NCBI GenBank assembly: GCA_030038235.1 | Contig: JASHPE010000122.1 | Location: forward strand, 20,925 to 84,924 | DNA from: Terriglobia bacterium | Lineage (GTDB): Bacteria; Acidobacteriota; Terriglobia; UBA7540 | DNA length: 64,000 nt | Direction: 5' to 3' | Part shown: positions 9,071 to 20,153 of the stretch, in pieces | How the letters are laid out: every line of letters starts with the position of its first letter | Position numbering within the stretch: the stretch's first letter is position 1 | Translations under genes and position numbers: made by a program | The notes under the pieces: model-generated | What the model saw: the letters and a program-made list of their open reading frames with translations, nothing else | Told to the model about the DNA's origin: nothing | Database searches by the model: none

Positions 9071-9400
9071 TGTTTCACTCGAAGCGGCGACGGTGGGCAT
9101 TCGGGCACGAAAACCGCTTGTGGCAGGGTTAAGCGGGTGTGACGGGCGCACGTGTAGGAACATGGCCGCCCCGGCTCCTTAGGAAATAGGTTAGCACTAT
9201 CCGGCAGCGTTGTCAAGGGGTTTTTCGAGGCCCTTGTTCTAGGCTAGTCGGAACAGCGACAGTCAGCGAGTAGTTAATCGCTCCCGGTTGGAAGCCGCGG
9301 ACCACCACGAAGGGCTTGGGCGAGCTTGGCGAAGAACATCACACTCCAGCCACATCCGCTTGAAAGTTACTTGCTGCTTGCGTAATTCTGGAGGCGACCC

Positions 9401-11875
9401 TTGATCGAGGACTGCGTGAGCCTTCTGCGGAATATCTCATACAGCGCGCGGGTGTTAAGCAGGAATCCCGGCTTTACAACCGTCGCGATACTCTCGCTGG
9501 CGCTGGGCATCGGCGCCAACACGGGGATATTCACGCTCGTCGATGCCCTGCTCCTGCGGGAACTCCCCGTCCTGCAACCGGAAGGACTGGTCGAAATCTC
9601 AGCGATCCGCAACGGTCGCGCGATTCCGTTCTCGTATCCGATGTTCCAGGAACTGGACCGCGGACAGCGGGTCTTCTCTGAACTTATCGGCTGGAGCCAC
9701 GGTGAGATTTCCGACGTGGAGATCGACGGCCGCCTTTCGCAGGCCAGCGTGGACTCCGTCACTGGCAATTACTATGCTGCGCTCGGCACCTTTCCTCTCC
9801 TGGGCCGGCTGATCGCGCCCGGCGATGCGCCTACGGGCAACGGTATACCTTCCCCGGTCGCGGTGCTTGGCTACGACTATTGGCAACGTCGCTTCGGTGG
9901 CGATCCAAAGGTGATCGGAAGGCAGATTGCCGTCAGGGGGCAGGCATTCGCCGTCATCGGCGTGACTCGCAAATGGTTCACGGGGATGACGACGGGCGAG
10001 CCGCCCGACATCACGACACCGATGAAGGGCACCGACACCCGCGCACTGCTTTGGGTGCAGGTCACCGGCCGGTTGAAGGATGGCGTGCGGCTGTCGGAGG
10101 CTCGCGCGCAGCTCCAATCGTTCTGGCAGGCGCTGCTGCTCGCCAGTGTTTCGACCGAGACTCCCGGATTACGACGGCAGGCGTTTCTCTCCATGGGTCT
10201 GGATGTCTCACCTGTGGCAACCGGAGTAGCTCGCGACCTTCGCGCTCGCTTTACAAGGCCCCTCTACGTGCTTCTCGGCATTGTGGGACTCATCCTCCTG
10301 GTGGCGTGCGTGAATCTGGCGAATCTGATGCTGGCGCGAGCGGCGGTCCGCAATCAAGAGATCAGCGTGCGCCTTGCCCTCGGAGCCGGCCGGTGGTCAC
10401 TTGCCCGCCAGGTGCTCGCGGAAAGCCTGACACTCTCGATAGCCGGGGCCTTGCTGGGAATCGCCTTCGCTTACTGGGGCAGCGGACTGCTGGTGCGGCT
10501 TATGACGCAAGGATATCTGACCCCGGTTGCGCTGGACCTCAGCCCCGACTGGCACGTGCTCTCCCTCACCGGGGCAGCGACCACCGTGACAGCCCTACTT
10601 TTTGGCATTGTCCCCGCCTGGCGATCTTCGCGTCAGGATCCGGCTTCTGTTCTACAGCAAAGCGGGCGGCGTTTTGCCGGAACAACTGCGGGGCTGAGCA
10701 AGGTTCTGATGGTCGCGCAGGTTTCTCTCTCTCTTGTGTTGCTGTTGGGCGCCGGACTCTTGCTGCGGAGCTTCGAGCGGCTCTCTGCCGTGAATCCCGG
10801 GTTCGATGAGAGTGTGCTCCAGATAAGCCTGCATCGACGTCCAGGCAGCCCGCCGCTGACCGATGTAACCGGGTATCAAAGGCAGCTCATCGAGCGGATC
10901 TCCGGCAATCCGCAGATTGTCGCAGCCGGGCTATCGAACCTTACGGGACTCGTCCAGGGAGCATGGGAGGAAACGGTGTCGGCGCCGGGCGTTTCCGTGA
11001 ATCCTCGCAACGCCTTCGTGGCGACGTCGCTCATGGTGTCGCCGGGCTTTCTTCGAACGCTCGGAATCAACGTGGTTCGCGGCCGCGATTTTACATGGGC
11101 TGACGACGATCATCACCCGCGGGTCGCCGTTATCAGCAGCAGCCTGGCCATGAAGCTTTTCGCGCCAGGTGATGCCATCGGCCAACGTGTTCGTTTTGGC
11201 GTGATGCCCGAACTTCAGGACCTTCAGATCGTGGGTGTGGCGACTGATGCCCGCCTTTTCGATATTCGCGACGCAAGCTCCCCGCTGATCTATCTCGCAA
11301 ATGCTCAATATGCCGGATCTGCTCTATTTGGCCCCACGGACCTTGACGGATTGTTCGTGCGCAGCCGGGAATCGCCTGAAGCAGTGACCAGAACTGTGGA
11401 ACATGACGTCGAGTCGCTCGGACACGATTACCCGGTCGGCGTCAGGACGCTCGCGCAGGAGGTCAGCAGCGAGCTTGTGTCGGATCGAGTGGTAGCCGTG
11501 CTTTCCGGATTCTTCGCAGCTCTGGCCCTTTTGCTGGCTTCGGTCGGCCTCTACGGATTGACATCCTACGCCGTCACTCGCCGCACGCGCGAGGTTGGGA
11601 TTCGAGCGGCGCTGGGCGCGGGCCCGGCAACGCTTCTCCGCGCCGTCCTGCGAGACACTCTTAGGCTGGTTCTGGCCGGAATAGCTCTTGGAATCCCGTT
11701 CGCGCTGGCCGTCAGCCGTCTCATTGCGCGCATGCTATTCGGGGTTTCGCCCTCCGATTTGCCAACGATCGCCTTCGTCTCGCTGGTCTTACTTGTGGTC
11801 GCGGTGCTCGCTGCTTACCTGCCGGCGCGCCGGGCATCGCGAATCGATCCCATGGTCGCGCTCCGAACCGAGTGA
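9401..11875 (+). CDS. MacB/FtsX-like ABC transporter permease (ADOP type)
   Basis: [39 protein letters not shown]-terminal [17 protein letters not shown]. Confidence 0.92.
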   Translation: MIEDCVSLLRNISYSARVLSRNPGFTTVAILSLALGIGANTGIFTLVDALLLRELPVLQPEGLVEISAIRNGRAIPFSYPMFQELDRGQRVFSELIGWSHGEISDVEIDGRLSQASVDSVTGNYYAALGTFPLLGRLIAPGDAPTGNGIPSPVAVLGYDYWQRRFGGDPKVIGRQIAVRGQAFAVIGVTRKWFTGMTTGEPPDITTPMKGTDTRALLWVQVTGRLKDGVRLSEARAQLQSFWQALLLASVSTETPGLRRQAFLSMGLDVSPVATGVARDLRARFTRPLYVLLGIVGLILLVACVNLANLMLARAAVRNQEISVRLALGAGRWSLARQVLAESLTLSIAGALLGIAFAYWGSGLLVRLMTQGYLTPVALDLSPDWHVLSLTGAATTVTALLFGIVPAWRSSRQDPASVLQQSGRRFAGTTAGLSKVLMVAQVSLSLVLLLGAGLLLRSFERLSAVNPGFDESVLQISLHRRPGSPPLTDVTGYQRQLIERISGNPQIVAAGLSNLTGLVQGAWEETVSAPGVSVNPRNAFVATSLMVSPGFLRTLGINVVRGRDFTWADDDHHPRVAVISSSLAMKLFAPGDAIGQRVRFGVMPELQDLQIVGVATDARLFDIRDASSPLIYLANAQYAGSALFGPTDLDGLFVRSRESPEAVTRTVEHDVESLGHDYPVGVRTLAQEVSSELVSDRVVAVLSGFFAALALLLASVGLYGLTSYAVTRRTREVGIRAALGAGPATLLRAVLRDTLRLVLAGIALGIPFALAVSRLIARMLFGVSPSDLPTIAFVSLVLLVVAVLAAYLPARRASRIDPMVALRTE

Positions 11876-11942
11876 CCGCGCGATTCACTTTATAGCGGCG
11901 AACTGTGGCGGCGCTCTGTGGGCGCCGGCAATAGGAGACACG

Positions 11943-12713
11943 ATGAACGGAGTCCCGCGATTTGATCTAAGAGGCCAGGTAGCGCTTGTGACAGGATCCG
12001 CCCGCGGTCTTGGACGCGCCATCGCGTTGGCGTTGGCGCATGCCGGAGCGGACGTCGCCCTCGGGTTGCGCGACGTGAATACCGGCGGCGATTTGGCGGC
12101 TGAAATTGAAAGCCTGGGCCACCGGGCGCTGCCACTGCAGATGGACATGACGCGTATGGACCAGATCTTCCGCGCGGTCGATGATGCCGCCGCCCATTTC
12201 GGACGGCTCGACATCCTGGTGAATAATGCCGGCGTGGCTCCGGAGAATCCAGCAGAGAAGGTACGCGAGGAGGACTTCGATCTGACACTGGCCGTGAACC
12301 TGAAAGGAACATTCTTCGCGAGCCAGGCGGCCGGACGCGCGATGATCCGCCAGAATGGCGGGCGCATTATCAACATGAGTTCGCAGGCGGGATTCGCGGC
12401 GCTGCCGACGGAGTCCGTCTACTGCATGACGAAGGCCGGCATCGCTCACCTCACGAAATGCCTGGCCGTCGAGTGGGGACGGTACAACATCGCCGTGAAC
12501 GCGGTCGCGCCGACGTTCATCCACACGCCGGGCACCCAAGCGGCGCTCGCGGATCCTGCGTTTCGAGCCGACGTGGTGGAGCGCATCGCGGCCCTGCATC
12601 GCATCGGCGAACCCATGGAAGTGGCGGGCGTAGTCGTATTCCTCGCTTCACCGGCCGCGTCGCTGATTACGGGCCACACGATTCTGATCGACGGCGGCTG
12701 GACAGCGAGATGA
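11943..12713 (+). CDS. SDR-family oxidoreductase (3-oxoacyl-ACP reductase-like)
   Basis: LVTGSARGLGRAIALALAHAGADV; NNAG; SSQAG...YCMTKAGIAHLTK. Confidence 0.92.
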   Translation: MNGVPRFDLRGQVALVTGSARGLGRAIALALAHAGADVALGLRDVNTGGDLAAEIESLGHRALPLQMDMTRMDQIFRAVDDAAAHFGRLDILVNNAGVAPENPAEKVREEDFDLTLAVNLKGTFFASQAAGRAMIRQNGGRIINMSSQAGFAALPTESVYCMTKAGIAHLTKCLAVEWGRYNIAVNAVAPTFIHTPGTQAALADPAFRADVVERIAALHRIGEPMEVAGVVVFLASPAASLITGHTILIDGGWTAR

Positions 12714-12796
12714 CGAAGGTGTGACTCGGGCGAATACTCGAAGACCCGCGGCGGTGAGAAATTAGGATCTTTGTTCTCTGTGCCCAAAGATCTTTC

Positions 12797-12925
12797 AACA
12801 CAGAGGCCACTGAGCCTCCGTGAACCTTGTGTCTAGAGGCTTCCCAGCACGAAGGTCACGGAGAATTGGGTTTGGTTGCGGCCAAGGCAGGTTGAGAACT
12901 TCGATCACAGAGGCCACCGAGAAAG
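12797..12925. repeat. CACAGAG/CACGGAG dispersed repeat
   Basis: cacagaggccactgag...cacggagaa...cacagaggccaccgagaaagg; related blocks at 26.8, 37.7 and 52.9 kb. Confidence 0.6.
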
Positions 12926-12928
12926 GAT

Positions 12929-13648
12929 TCATCTCTCCGTGGCGACAGCGCGTTTGGTTCCGGCGGCCTGCACTTCCAGTTCATCCATGTCAAGCACAAT
13001 CACGCGGCGACGTTCCATCTTGATGATCCCCCGGTCCACAAATCGTCTCAGGTTGCGGGACACAAGGTCGCGCACCGTGCCGATTTCAGCGCCGATCTCC
13101 TGATTGCTTTCATCGAGCGGAAACTCCACGCCCCGGCGCGTCCGGACACCGGAAGCAAGAGCGCGGGCGCGGAGGAAGCGAGCCAGGCGATGGCTCACCT
13201 CCTTGAGTGACAGCTCCTCCACGAGGCTGGTGAGATAGCGGAAGCGGGAGGCGAGAGTGCGGATCACTGCAAAGGCCACGCCCGAATTGCCGCGACAGAG
13301 GTCCAAGAACTCACGTTTGGGAAGGAACAGCAGCGTGGAATCGTCGAGCGCCACCGCCGAGGTCGGAAACGCGCCGCCGTCGAACAAAGGCAGTTCGGCC
13401 ACGGTGGAACCGGCGCGCTCCACGGCCAGAATCTGCTCGCGGCCACTGTCCGCCATCTTGAAGAGCTTCACAGCGCCGGATTGGACGATGAAGAGGCCGT
13501 CGCAAGCGTCGCCCTCCGCAAACAGCATTTCGTCGCGGACCAACTGCCGCACCACGCAGTGACGCGCCAGCGTACGCAGCTCCTCAACCGGGAGTACGGC
13601 GAAAAAAGGCACGCGGCGCAGCGCTTCAAGGGGATCAAGAGCGGCCAT
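12929..13648 (-). CDS. Crp/Fnr-family transcriptional regulator
   Basis: Cyclic-nucleotide-binding-like domain (MLFAEGDACDGLFIVQSGAVKLFK) plus C-terminal HTH (EIGAEIGTVRDLVSRNLRRFVDRGII). Confidence 0.9.
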   Translation of the reverse strand: MAALDPLEALRRVPFFAVLPVEELRTLARHCVVRQLVRDEMLFAEGDACDGLFIVQSGAVKLFKMADSGREQILAVERAGSTVAELPLFDGGAFPTSAVALDDSTLLFLPKREFLDLCRGNSGVAFAVIRTLASRFRYLTSLVEELSLKEVSHRLARFLRARALASGVRTRRGVEFPLDESNQEIGAEIGTVRDLVSRNLRRFVDRGIIKMERRRVIVLDMDELEVQAAGTKRAVATER

Positions 13649-13694
13649 GAAGGCATCTTAAGCTGCGCGGGCCGAAACTTAAAGCGCTCGCCTG

Positions 13695-13760
13695 CTCGTA
13701 GCCGCGAGTTTAGCTCGCCACGTGCGGCGTAACGCCGCCTCCGCGCTAAATTAACGCGCT
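13695..13760. repeat. GTAG-headed inverted repeat (REP/REPIN-like)
   Basis: gtagccgcgagtttagctcgcc ... gcggcgtaacgccgc ... ccgcgctaaattaacgcgctac. Confidence 0.6.
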
Positions 13761-13855
13761 ACCGCCATTTTTCGCCTGTCGCCCACGGCAGAGGTTTATA
13801 ATTTACGGTCCCACGCCGGGAATCCGGCGAACGCAATGATCGCGAGGAGAATTCC

Positions 13856-14815
13856 ATGAGAGTAGGCGTTTTCACAGCGCTTTTTTCCAAGCTCAGCCTG
13901 GACGAAGTGATCGGCAAGATCAAGCCCCTCGGCATTCGAACGGTGGAACTCGGCACCGGCAACTACCCGGGCGATCCGCATATCAAACTCGATTGGTTGA
14001 AGAATGCGGGGAAGCTGAAAGAGTTCAAACAGAAGCTCGACGACGAAGGCATCTCGATCAGCGCGCTGAGCTGCCACGGCAACCCGCTTCATCCCAACAG
14101 GAAAGTGGGCAGCGCAAACGTTGAGGTCAGCCGCAAGACGATTCAACTTGCGGAGAAGCTCGGCGTCAAGACCGTGATCGACTTCTCAGGCTGCCCCGGC
14201 GATTCCGACAGCGCAAAGTTCCCGAGTTGGTCACCTACTCCCTGGCCGCCGGACTACCTCGATCTGCTCAAATGGCAGTGGGAGAAGAAGGCGATTCCGT
14301 ATTGGACGAAGCACGCGAAGTTCGCGGAGGACCACGGCGTGCGCGTCGCTATCGAGATGCACCCCGGCTTCCTGGTTTACAACCCGGAGACCATGCTCCG
14401 CCTGCGCGCCGAGGCCGGCAAGGCGGTGGGATGCAACTTCGACCCCAGCCACATGTTCTGGCAAGGCATCGACCCGTGCGTGGCGATCCGCGCCCTCGGT
14501 GAGGCGGTGTTTCACTGCCACGCCAAAGACACGAAGATTTACGAGGTCAACTCGAAGGTGAACGGCGTGCTCGATACGAAGCCCTACAGCGACGAGATTC
14601 ATCGCTCGTTCCTGTTCCGCACCGTCGGCTACGGCCATGGCCGCGAGTTCTGGACGGACATGATCTCGACGTTGCAAATGGTGGGCTACGACGAGGTGCT
14701 CTCTATCGAGCACGAAGACAGCTTGATGTCGATCGACGAGGGACTCGCGAAGGCCGCCGCTTTTCTGAACCAGATCGTCATTCGAGAGAAGTTGAAGGAG
14801 ATGTGGTGGGCGTGA
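13856..14815 (+). CDS. Sugar phosphate isomerase/epimerase (TIM-barrel)
   Basis: MRVGVFTALFSKLSLDEVIGKIKPLGIRTVELGTGNYPG...; FDPSHMFWQGIDP; HCHAKDTK. Confidence 0.9.
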   Translation: MRVGVFTALFSKLSLDEVIGKIKPLGIRTVELGTGNYPGDPHIKLDWLKNAGKLKEFKQKLDDEGISISALSCHGNPLHPNRKVGSANVEVSRKTIQLAEKLGVKTVIDFSGCPGDSDSAKFPSWSPTPWPPDYLDLLKWQWEKKAIPYWTKHAKFAEDHGVRVAIEMHPGFLVYNPETMLRLRAEAGKAVGCNFDPSHMFWQGIDPCVAIRALGEAVFHCHAKDTKIYEVNSKVNGVLDTKPYSDEIHRSFLFRTVGYGHGREFWTDMISTLQMVGYDEVLSIEHEDSLMSIDEGLAKAAAFLNQIVIREKLKEMWWA

Positions 14816-14937
14816 GGAAAGCAGTGACAAGTGGCAAGTTACAAGTGCCAAGCAGTTCGCCATTTGTGACTGACGATTGACTCCGGCGGGGGCTACTTGC
14901 CCCTTGTCACTTCTTGATAAACGTGGAGGATTCGGTA

Positions 14938-16088
14938 TGGCAGAAATCAACGTAGCGATCATCGGTCATAAGTTTATGGGGAAGGCCCATTCCAACGCCT
15001 GGAGGCAGGTTAAGCATTTCTTTCCCGGCAATCTCGAGCCTCGCATGAAGGTGCTGTGCGGCAAGGCTTGCACGGAAGAACTGGAGGCGACGGCTCATCT
15101 GCTGGGATGGGAAGAGAGTGACTGCGACTGGCAAAGAGTCGTAGAGCGGGACGACATCGACGTGGTGGACATTGCAACTCCAGGATATCTGCATCACGAC
15201 ATGGCGATCGCTGCCGCGCAAGCCGGAAAACACGTCATTTGCGAAAAGCCCCTCGCCAATACTCTGGCGGATACGAAAGAAATGCTGAAGGCCGTGCAGA
15301 AGGCGGGCGTGAAGCACATGCTGATGCACAACTATCGCAAGATTCCCGCCGTGGCGCTGGTCCGCAAGCTGATCGACGAGGGACGCCTCGGCGACATTTA
15401 TCACTACCACGGCGCTTATCTCCAGGATTGGATCATCGATCCGGAGTTTCCGCTCGTCTGGCGCTTGCAGAAAAAGTATGCAGGCTCCGGAGCGCTCGGC
15501 GATATCGGCGCGCACGCCATCGACCTTGCGCGCTACCTCAACGCCGAATTCAACACCGTGGTCGGCCAGATGACGACATTCATTAAGGAGCGACCGCTGG
15601 TCGCCGAGGACAAAGGCCTGCGCCAAGTCAAGGCCGGCAGCGGGACGGGCAAGGTTACCGTCGACGACGACACCAACTTCCTGGCGCGTTTCTCCAACGG
15701 CAGCGTGGGGGTGTTCGAGTCGTCGCGGTTCGGCGGTGGGCGCAAGAACTGGAACACGTTTCAGATTTACGGGAGCAAAGGGAGCGTGGCTTTCAATCTG
15801 GAACGTATGAACGAGCTTGAGTTCTACGATCGCGAGGAGCCGCAGCAGGAGCAGGGCTTCAAGACCATCAACGTCACCGAGAGCGTACATCCTTACGTCG
15901 GCGCGTGGTGGCCGGCCGGACACATCATCGGGTACGAGCACACGTTCGTCCACGCCATGCACGACTTCCTGACGGCGCTGGAGAATGACACCCTGCCTTC
16001 GCCGAATTTCACCGACGGCGTGAAGAATCAAGCGGTGCTCGAGGCGATCGAGCGGTCGGCCAAGTCGGGGAAGTGGGAGAGGCCGTAA
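14938..16088 (+). CDS. Gfo/Idh/MocA-family oxidoreductase
   Basis: NVAIIGHKFMGKAHSNAWR; GKHVICEKPLANT. Confidence 0.93.
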
Positions 16089-16187
16089 TAAGAAGCCAGA
16101 AGTCAGAATATGAAAGTCTCGGTCTTCTGTGCGAAGGGCACGACGCCGGAATTCTGACTTCTGAATTCTGACTTCCAGATTCTTTTT

Positions 16188-17723
16188 ATGTCGCACCTCA
16201 TGGGCATCGACGTCGGCACCACCGGGACGCGCGCGGTGATCGTGCGTCCTGACGGGCACGTGATGGCCGCGGCCACTGCCCCGCATCAGCCCATGAGGAT
16301 GGAACGTCCGGGCTGGGCCGAGCAGGACCCCGAAGACTGGTGGCAGGCCACGGTGCTGGCCGTACGTCAGGTCCTCGATCAGTCAGGGATCAAGGGCAGC
16401 GAGATCGCGGCCGTTGGCCTGTCCGGGCAGATGCACGGAGTGGTCCTGCTCGACGGCGCGCGTGCGGTGCTCCGGCCGGCCCTGATTTGGTGCGATCAGC
16501 GCAGCCAGGAGCAATGCAAGTGGATCACGTCCAGGGTAGGCGCCGACAAGCTGATCCGGCTGGCGCTGAATCCGGCACTGACAGGCTTCAGCGCTCCCAA
16601 GCTCCTCTGGGTGCGTGAGCACGAACCTGCCACTTACGAACGCGTTCGCCACTGCCTGCTGCCGAAGGACTATGTCCGACTGCGGCTCACGGGAGAGTTC
16701 GCCACCGATGTTTCCGACGCCTCCGGTACCTTACTCTTCGATGTCGCGCGGCGCACGTGGTCCAAGCAGATTCTATCCGCTCTCGAGATCGAGCCGGAGT
16801 GGCTAGCGCGCGTGTACGAATCGCCGGAAGTGACCGGCCAGATCACCGCCGAGATCGCGATCATTACCGGCCTGCGCGCCGGGACCCCGGTGGCAGCGGG
16901 CGCAGGGGATCAGGCCGCGAGCGCTGTGGGCAATGGCGTGGTCCTGCCCGGAATCACGTCGGCTACGCTGGGCACGTCTGGGGTGATCTTCGCTTATACC
17001 GGGCAGCCCAAGCTTGATCCGCACGGGCGGATTCACACCTTCTGCCATGCCGTGCCGGGCAAATGGCACGTGATGGGCGTGACCCAGGGAGCCGGACTCT
17101 CGCTGCGCTGGTTCCGCGACGAACTGGGCGCGGCCGAGGCCTGGTATGCTTCGCGCGTCGGTGCTGATCCATATGAGTTGATCCTGCGCGAAGCCGAGTC
17201 GGCGCCGCCCGGTTCTGCCGGCCTGCTCTTCATGCCCTACCTGATGGGCGAACGCACGCCGCACCTGGATCCTCTTGCGCGCGGAGGGTGGTTTGGGCTC
17301 ACAGCCGGGCATTCCCGCGCGCACCTGATTCGCGCTGTGCTGGAGGGCGTGGCGTTCAGCCTCCGCGACTCGCTCGAGATTTTCGGCGAACTCAAGATTC
17401 CGGTGCGCGAGATTCGCGTATCCGGTGGAGGCTCGCGCAGCTTCCTGTGGCGCCAGATTCAGGCCGATGTCTATGGCCGCGAGGTGGTCTCGTTGCGCGA
17501 AGCCGAGGGTTCTGCATTCGGCGCTGCGCTGCTCGCCGGCGTTGCGGCGAAGACGTACGACTCCGTGCCGGAGGCCGCTGGGCAAGCGATTCAGGTCCGC
17601 GAACATCTGCTGCCTCAGGTCGGCAACGTGAAGATCTACAATCGGCAATACGAGGTTTACCGGCAATTCTACCCGGCAGTCCGGAAGCTCGCGCACGAGC
17701 TCGCGGCAGTGACCGAATCCTGA
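16188..17723 (+). CDS. xylB: Xylulokinase
   Basis: FGGY kinase: MGIDVGTTGTRAVIV...GLSGQMHGVVLLD...GAGDQAASAVGNGV. Confidence 0.92.
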   Translation: MSHLMGIDVGTTGTRAVIVRPDGHVMAAATAPHQPMRMERPGWAEQDPEDWWQATVLAVRQVLDQSGIKGSEIAAVGLSGQMHGVVLLDGARAVLRPALIWCDQRSQEQCKWITSRVGADKLIRLALNPALTGFSAPKLLWVREHEPATYERVRHCLLPKDYVRLRLTGEFATDVSDASGTLLFDVARRTWSKQILSALEIEPEWLARVYESPEVTGQITAEIAIITGLRAGTPVAAGAGDQAASAVGNGVVLPGITSATLGTSGVIFAYTGQPKLDPHGRIHTFCHAVPGKWHVMGVTQGAGLSLRWFRDELGAAEAWYASRVGADPYELILREAESAPPGSAGLLFMPYLMGERTPHLDPLARGGWFGLTAGHSRAHLIRAVLEGVAFSLRDSLEIFGELKIPVREIRVSGGGSRSFLWRQIQADVYGREVVSLREAEGSAFGAALLAGVAAKTYDSVPEAAGQAIQVREHLLPQVGNVKIYNRQYEVYRQFYPAVRKLAHELAAVTES

Positions 17724-17752
17724 CGACTCAGAAAGCAGCAGAAAGGCAATCC

Positions 17753-19156
17753 ATGAAGCCGACTTCAACCTGGCAGGCCAGGTCTGCCGCGCTTGCCCTG
17801 GCGTTGCTTTGCGCGATTTGCGCTGGAGTCCGCCGGAGCGCGGCGCAAGGGCAAAAATCGACGCTCCCGAACGCGGCTCGGATCGAGAAGACGCAGTACA
17901 GAGGCTGGGACGTCTACCGTCTCACGAATGGGATCATCAGCCTCGACATCGCTCCCGAGATCGGCGGACGCGCCATTCAACTTCGCCTGGGCGAGAAAGA
18001 ATTCTTCTTCGTGAACCCCGATCTTGCCGGTCAAGTGCTGCCTGAGAGCCGGAATAATCCTTCGGCAAGCTGGGCCAATTACGGCGGAGACAAGGTCTGG
18101 CCGGCGCCCGAAGGCTGGCAGAACGACGAGGAATGGCCGAGCATTCCGTATTACGTCCTCGACGGCAGTAAGTTCGATTTCGCCACCGTGACCGAGACTC
18201 CGGCCGAGGTCGCGGTGCGGGTGACAAGTCCCAAAGATCCTCGCACCGGCGTGCAGTTCGAGCGCACCTTCCACGTCTATGCGGGCACCACGCGCGTCAA
18301 GGTGGAGCAAGTGATGCGCAACATCAGCCGGCGTCAGATTCGCTGGGGTATTTGGCACCTGATCCAGAACGACGCCGCTGACGCCGAGGACGCGTCAAAG
18401 CCGAATCCCGATCTTTACATGTACGTGCCCGTCAATCCCAAGAGCATCTATCCGGACGGCTACACGCACATCTACGGCGACGCCAAACATCCGAGCGACG
18501 AGGTAATCGACGGCGGGCGGTTGCTGCGCATTCACTATCTGTACCGCGTGGGCAAGGTCGGGCTCGATGCGAGCGCGGGCTGGATGGCTGTCGTCAATGG
18601 CCAAAAGAATATCGGGTTCGTGGAGAACTTCGATTACTCTCCGGAGCGCGAGTACCCCGACCGCGCTTCGGTGGAAGAATGGAACGACGGACCCGGCATC
18701 ATCTCGCGCATGAGCTACGATCAAACACTGGTCGACGATCCCAGACGCACGCCGTACTTCCTCGAGTCCGAAGTGCTGAGCCCGTTCGCGAAGCTCGATC
18801 CCGGCGAGCAGTACGAGTTCACCGTCTACTGGTCGCCGACCAGCGTTCCCAATCCCGTGCACGACGCCGTCTGGGCGGGCGCAGTCAGCGAACCTCTAAC
18901 TGCCGCCGTCGAAGGGAATCAGGTCACGCTGCGCGGCGTCTTCGGCGTCTTCGTGCCCGGCACGCTTGAAGCGCAGTTCTACAACGCCATCGGACAGATC
19001 ATCGAGCGCCAGACGCTTCAGGCCGTGGATCCGCGGGAAATCGTGCGCCTTGACAAAACCGTTCCGCTCTCCGCGGACACATACCGCATCAGCATCCTGG
19101 TACGCGATGCCGACGGCGAAAATCGCGGCTTCCTCGGCAACGTCATCCTGAGATAG
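17753..19156 (+). CDS. DUF4380-like secreted protein
   Basis: Signal peptide, then YRLTNGIISLDIAPEIGGRAIQLRLGEKEFFFVNP...GGDKVWPAPEGW. Confidence 0.75.
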   Translation: MKPTSTWQARSAALALALLCAICAGVRRSAAQGQKSTLPNAARIEKTQYRGWDVYRLTNGIISLDIAPEIGGRAIQLRLGEKEFFFVNPDLAGQVLPESRNNPSASWANYGGDKVWPAPEGWQNDEEWPSIPYYVLDGSKFDFATVTETPAEVAVRVTSPKDPRTGVQFERTFHVYAGTTRVKVEQVMRNISRRQIRWGIWHLIQNDAADAEDASKPNPDLYMYVPVNPKSIYPDGYTHIYGDAKHPSDEVIDGGRLLRIHYLYRVGKVGLDASAGWMAVVNGQKNIGFVENFDYSPEREYPDRASVEEWNDGPGIISRMSYDQTLVDDPRRTPYFLESEVLSPFAKLDPGEQYEFTVYWSPTSVPNPVHDAVWAGAVSEPLTAAVEGNQVTLRGVFGVFVPGTLEAQFYNAIGQIIERQTLQAVDPREIVRLDKTVPLSADTYRISILVRDADGENRGFLGNVILR

Positions 19157-19159
19157 AAG

Positions 19160-19627
19160 CTACGGGGCACCCGGTGCGGGGCGTCCCGCGGGCCGTATCG
19201 TATAGTTTGAGACCCGCCACTTCCCGTCTCTCTCACGCACCGGCACCACCGTCTCGATGGCCGATCTCAGGTTCGCGAACGAGCTTTGATATACGATGAG
19301 GATGTAGTCGCCCGGCGGCGCATGGGGCGGATTCCTCGTCTCTGTGGCCCGGCTCATTCTGCGCGAGATTAGCTTGCCGGCCTGGGCGCGCGCTGCGCTC
19401 GCCTTCGCAGCCCATTCCGCCCGGCCCACAGCAACCTTGAAAGACTGCGAAGCCTGATCGTAGCTCTCGTCGTATCTGCCCTGGTCCACGAGGGCCAGCC
19501 AATTGTCGGCTGCCTGCTGTGCCTCAAAAGTCGATTGGTCGCCCTGCGCGTATACGGGCGCCGCGCCTCCGCTCAGCATTCCCACAATCAGGGCGCTCCC
19601 GATCGCCAATCCAATCCATCGAGTCAT
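19160..19627 (-). CDS. DUF4019-like secreted protein
   Basis: ADNWLALVDQGRYDESYDQASQSFK...YQSSFANLRSAIETVVPVRERDGKWRVSNY. Confidence 0.75.
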   Translation of the reverse strand: MTRWIGLAIGSALIVGMLSGGAAPVYAQGDQSTFEAQQAADNWLALVDQGRYDESYDQASQSFKVAVGRAEWAAKASAARAQAGKLISRRMSRATETRNPPHAPPGDYILIVYQSSFANLRSAIETVVPVRERDGKWRVSNYTIRPAGRPAPGAP

Positions 19628-19743
19628 ATCACTCCTTTTCTGTTCCAACTGTTGCTCCTCACGCCGCCCCATTTGCCTTATGATGATTCCACCCGCGGTC
19701 GCGTCTACCTCGCGCTGGCGCGTGGTTCTTTGCGGAGGCTCCT

Positions 19744-20148
19744 ATGCCGAAGACGAAGCAACTCACGGTTTGGTTGCAGAGCGCGCCCGGCCAGATCGGG
19801 CGCATCGCCCAAGCATTGGGCAACGCCAACGTGAACATCACGGCGTTCGGTTGTTCCACACGCACGGGTGACAGCCCGCTCCGGCTCCAGACGAGCGACT
19901 ACGAGCGCGCCCGCGAGATTCTGCAGGGCCTTGGCGTGCGCGTTACCGAGGAGGAGGTGCTGCGCGTGACCGTGAGCGATAAACCGGGAGCCGCCGCCCG
20001 CATCGGGCAGGCGCTGGGCGCGGCGGGCATCAACATCGAATATGCTTACGGCGCGGTAGCGCCCGGGGCCCGCAAAGCGGAGCTCGTGTTCGGCGTTTCC
20101 GACCTGGAGGGCGCCCTGCAGGCCCTCGAACCCCTCAAGATAAACTAG
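19744..20148 (+). CDS. ACT-domain protein
   Basis: Two ACT repeats: LQSAPGQIGRIAQALGNANVNITAF and VSDKPGAAARIGQALGAAGINIEYAY. Confidence 0.88.
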   Translation: MPKTKQLTVWLQSAPGQIGRIAQALGNANVNITAFGCSTRTGDSPLRLQTSDYERAREILQGLGVRVTEEEVLRVTVSDKPGAAARIGQALGAAGINIEYAYGAVAPGARKAELVFGVSDLEGALQALEPLKIN

Positions 20149-20153
20149 GCTCG

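Noticed and set aside
14907-16286. 459-aa minus-strand ORF
   Set aside because: Antisense shadow of the Gfo/Idh/MocA oxidoreductase; no family motifs.
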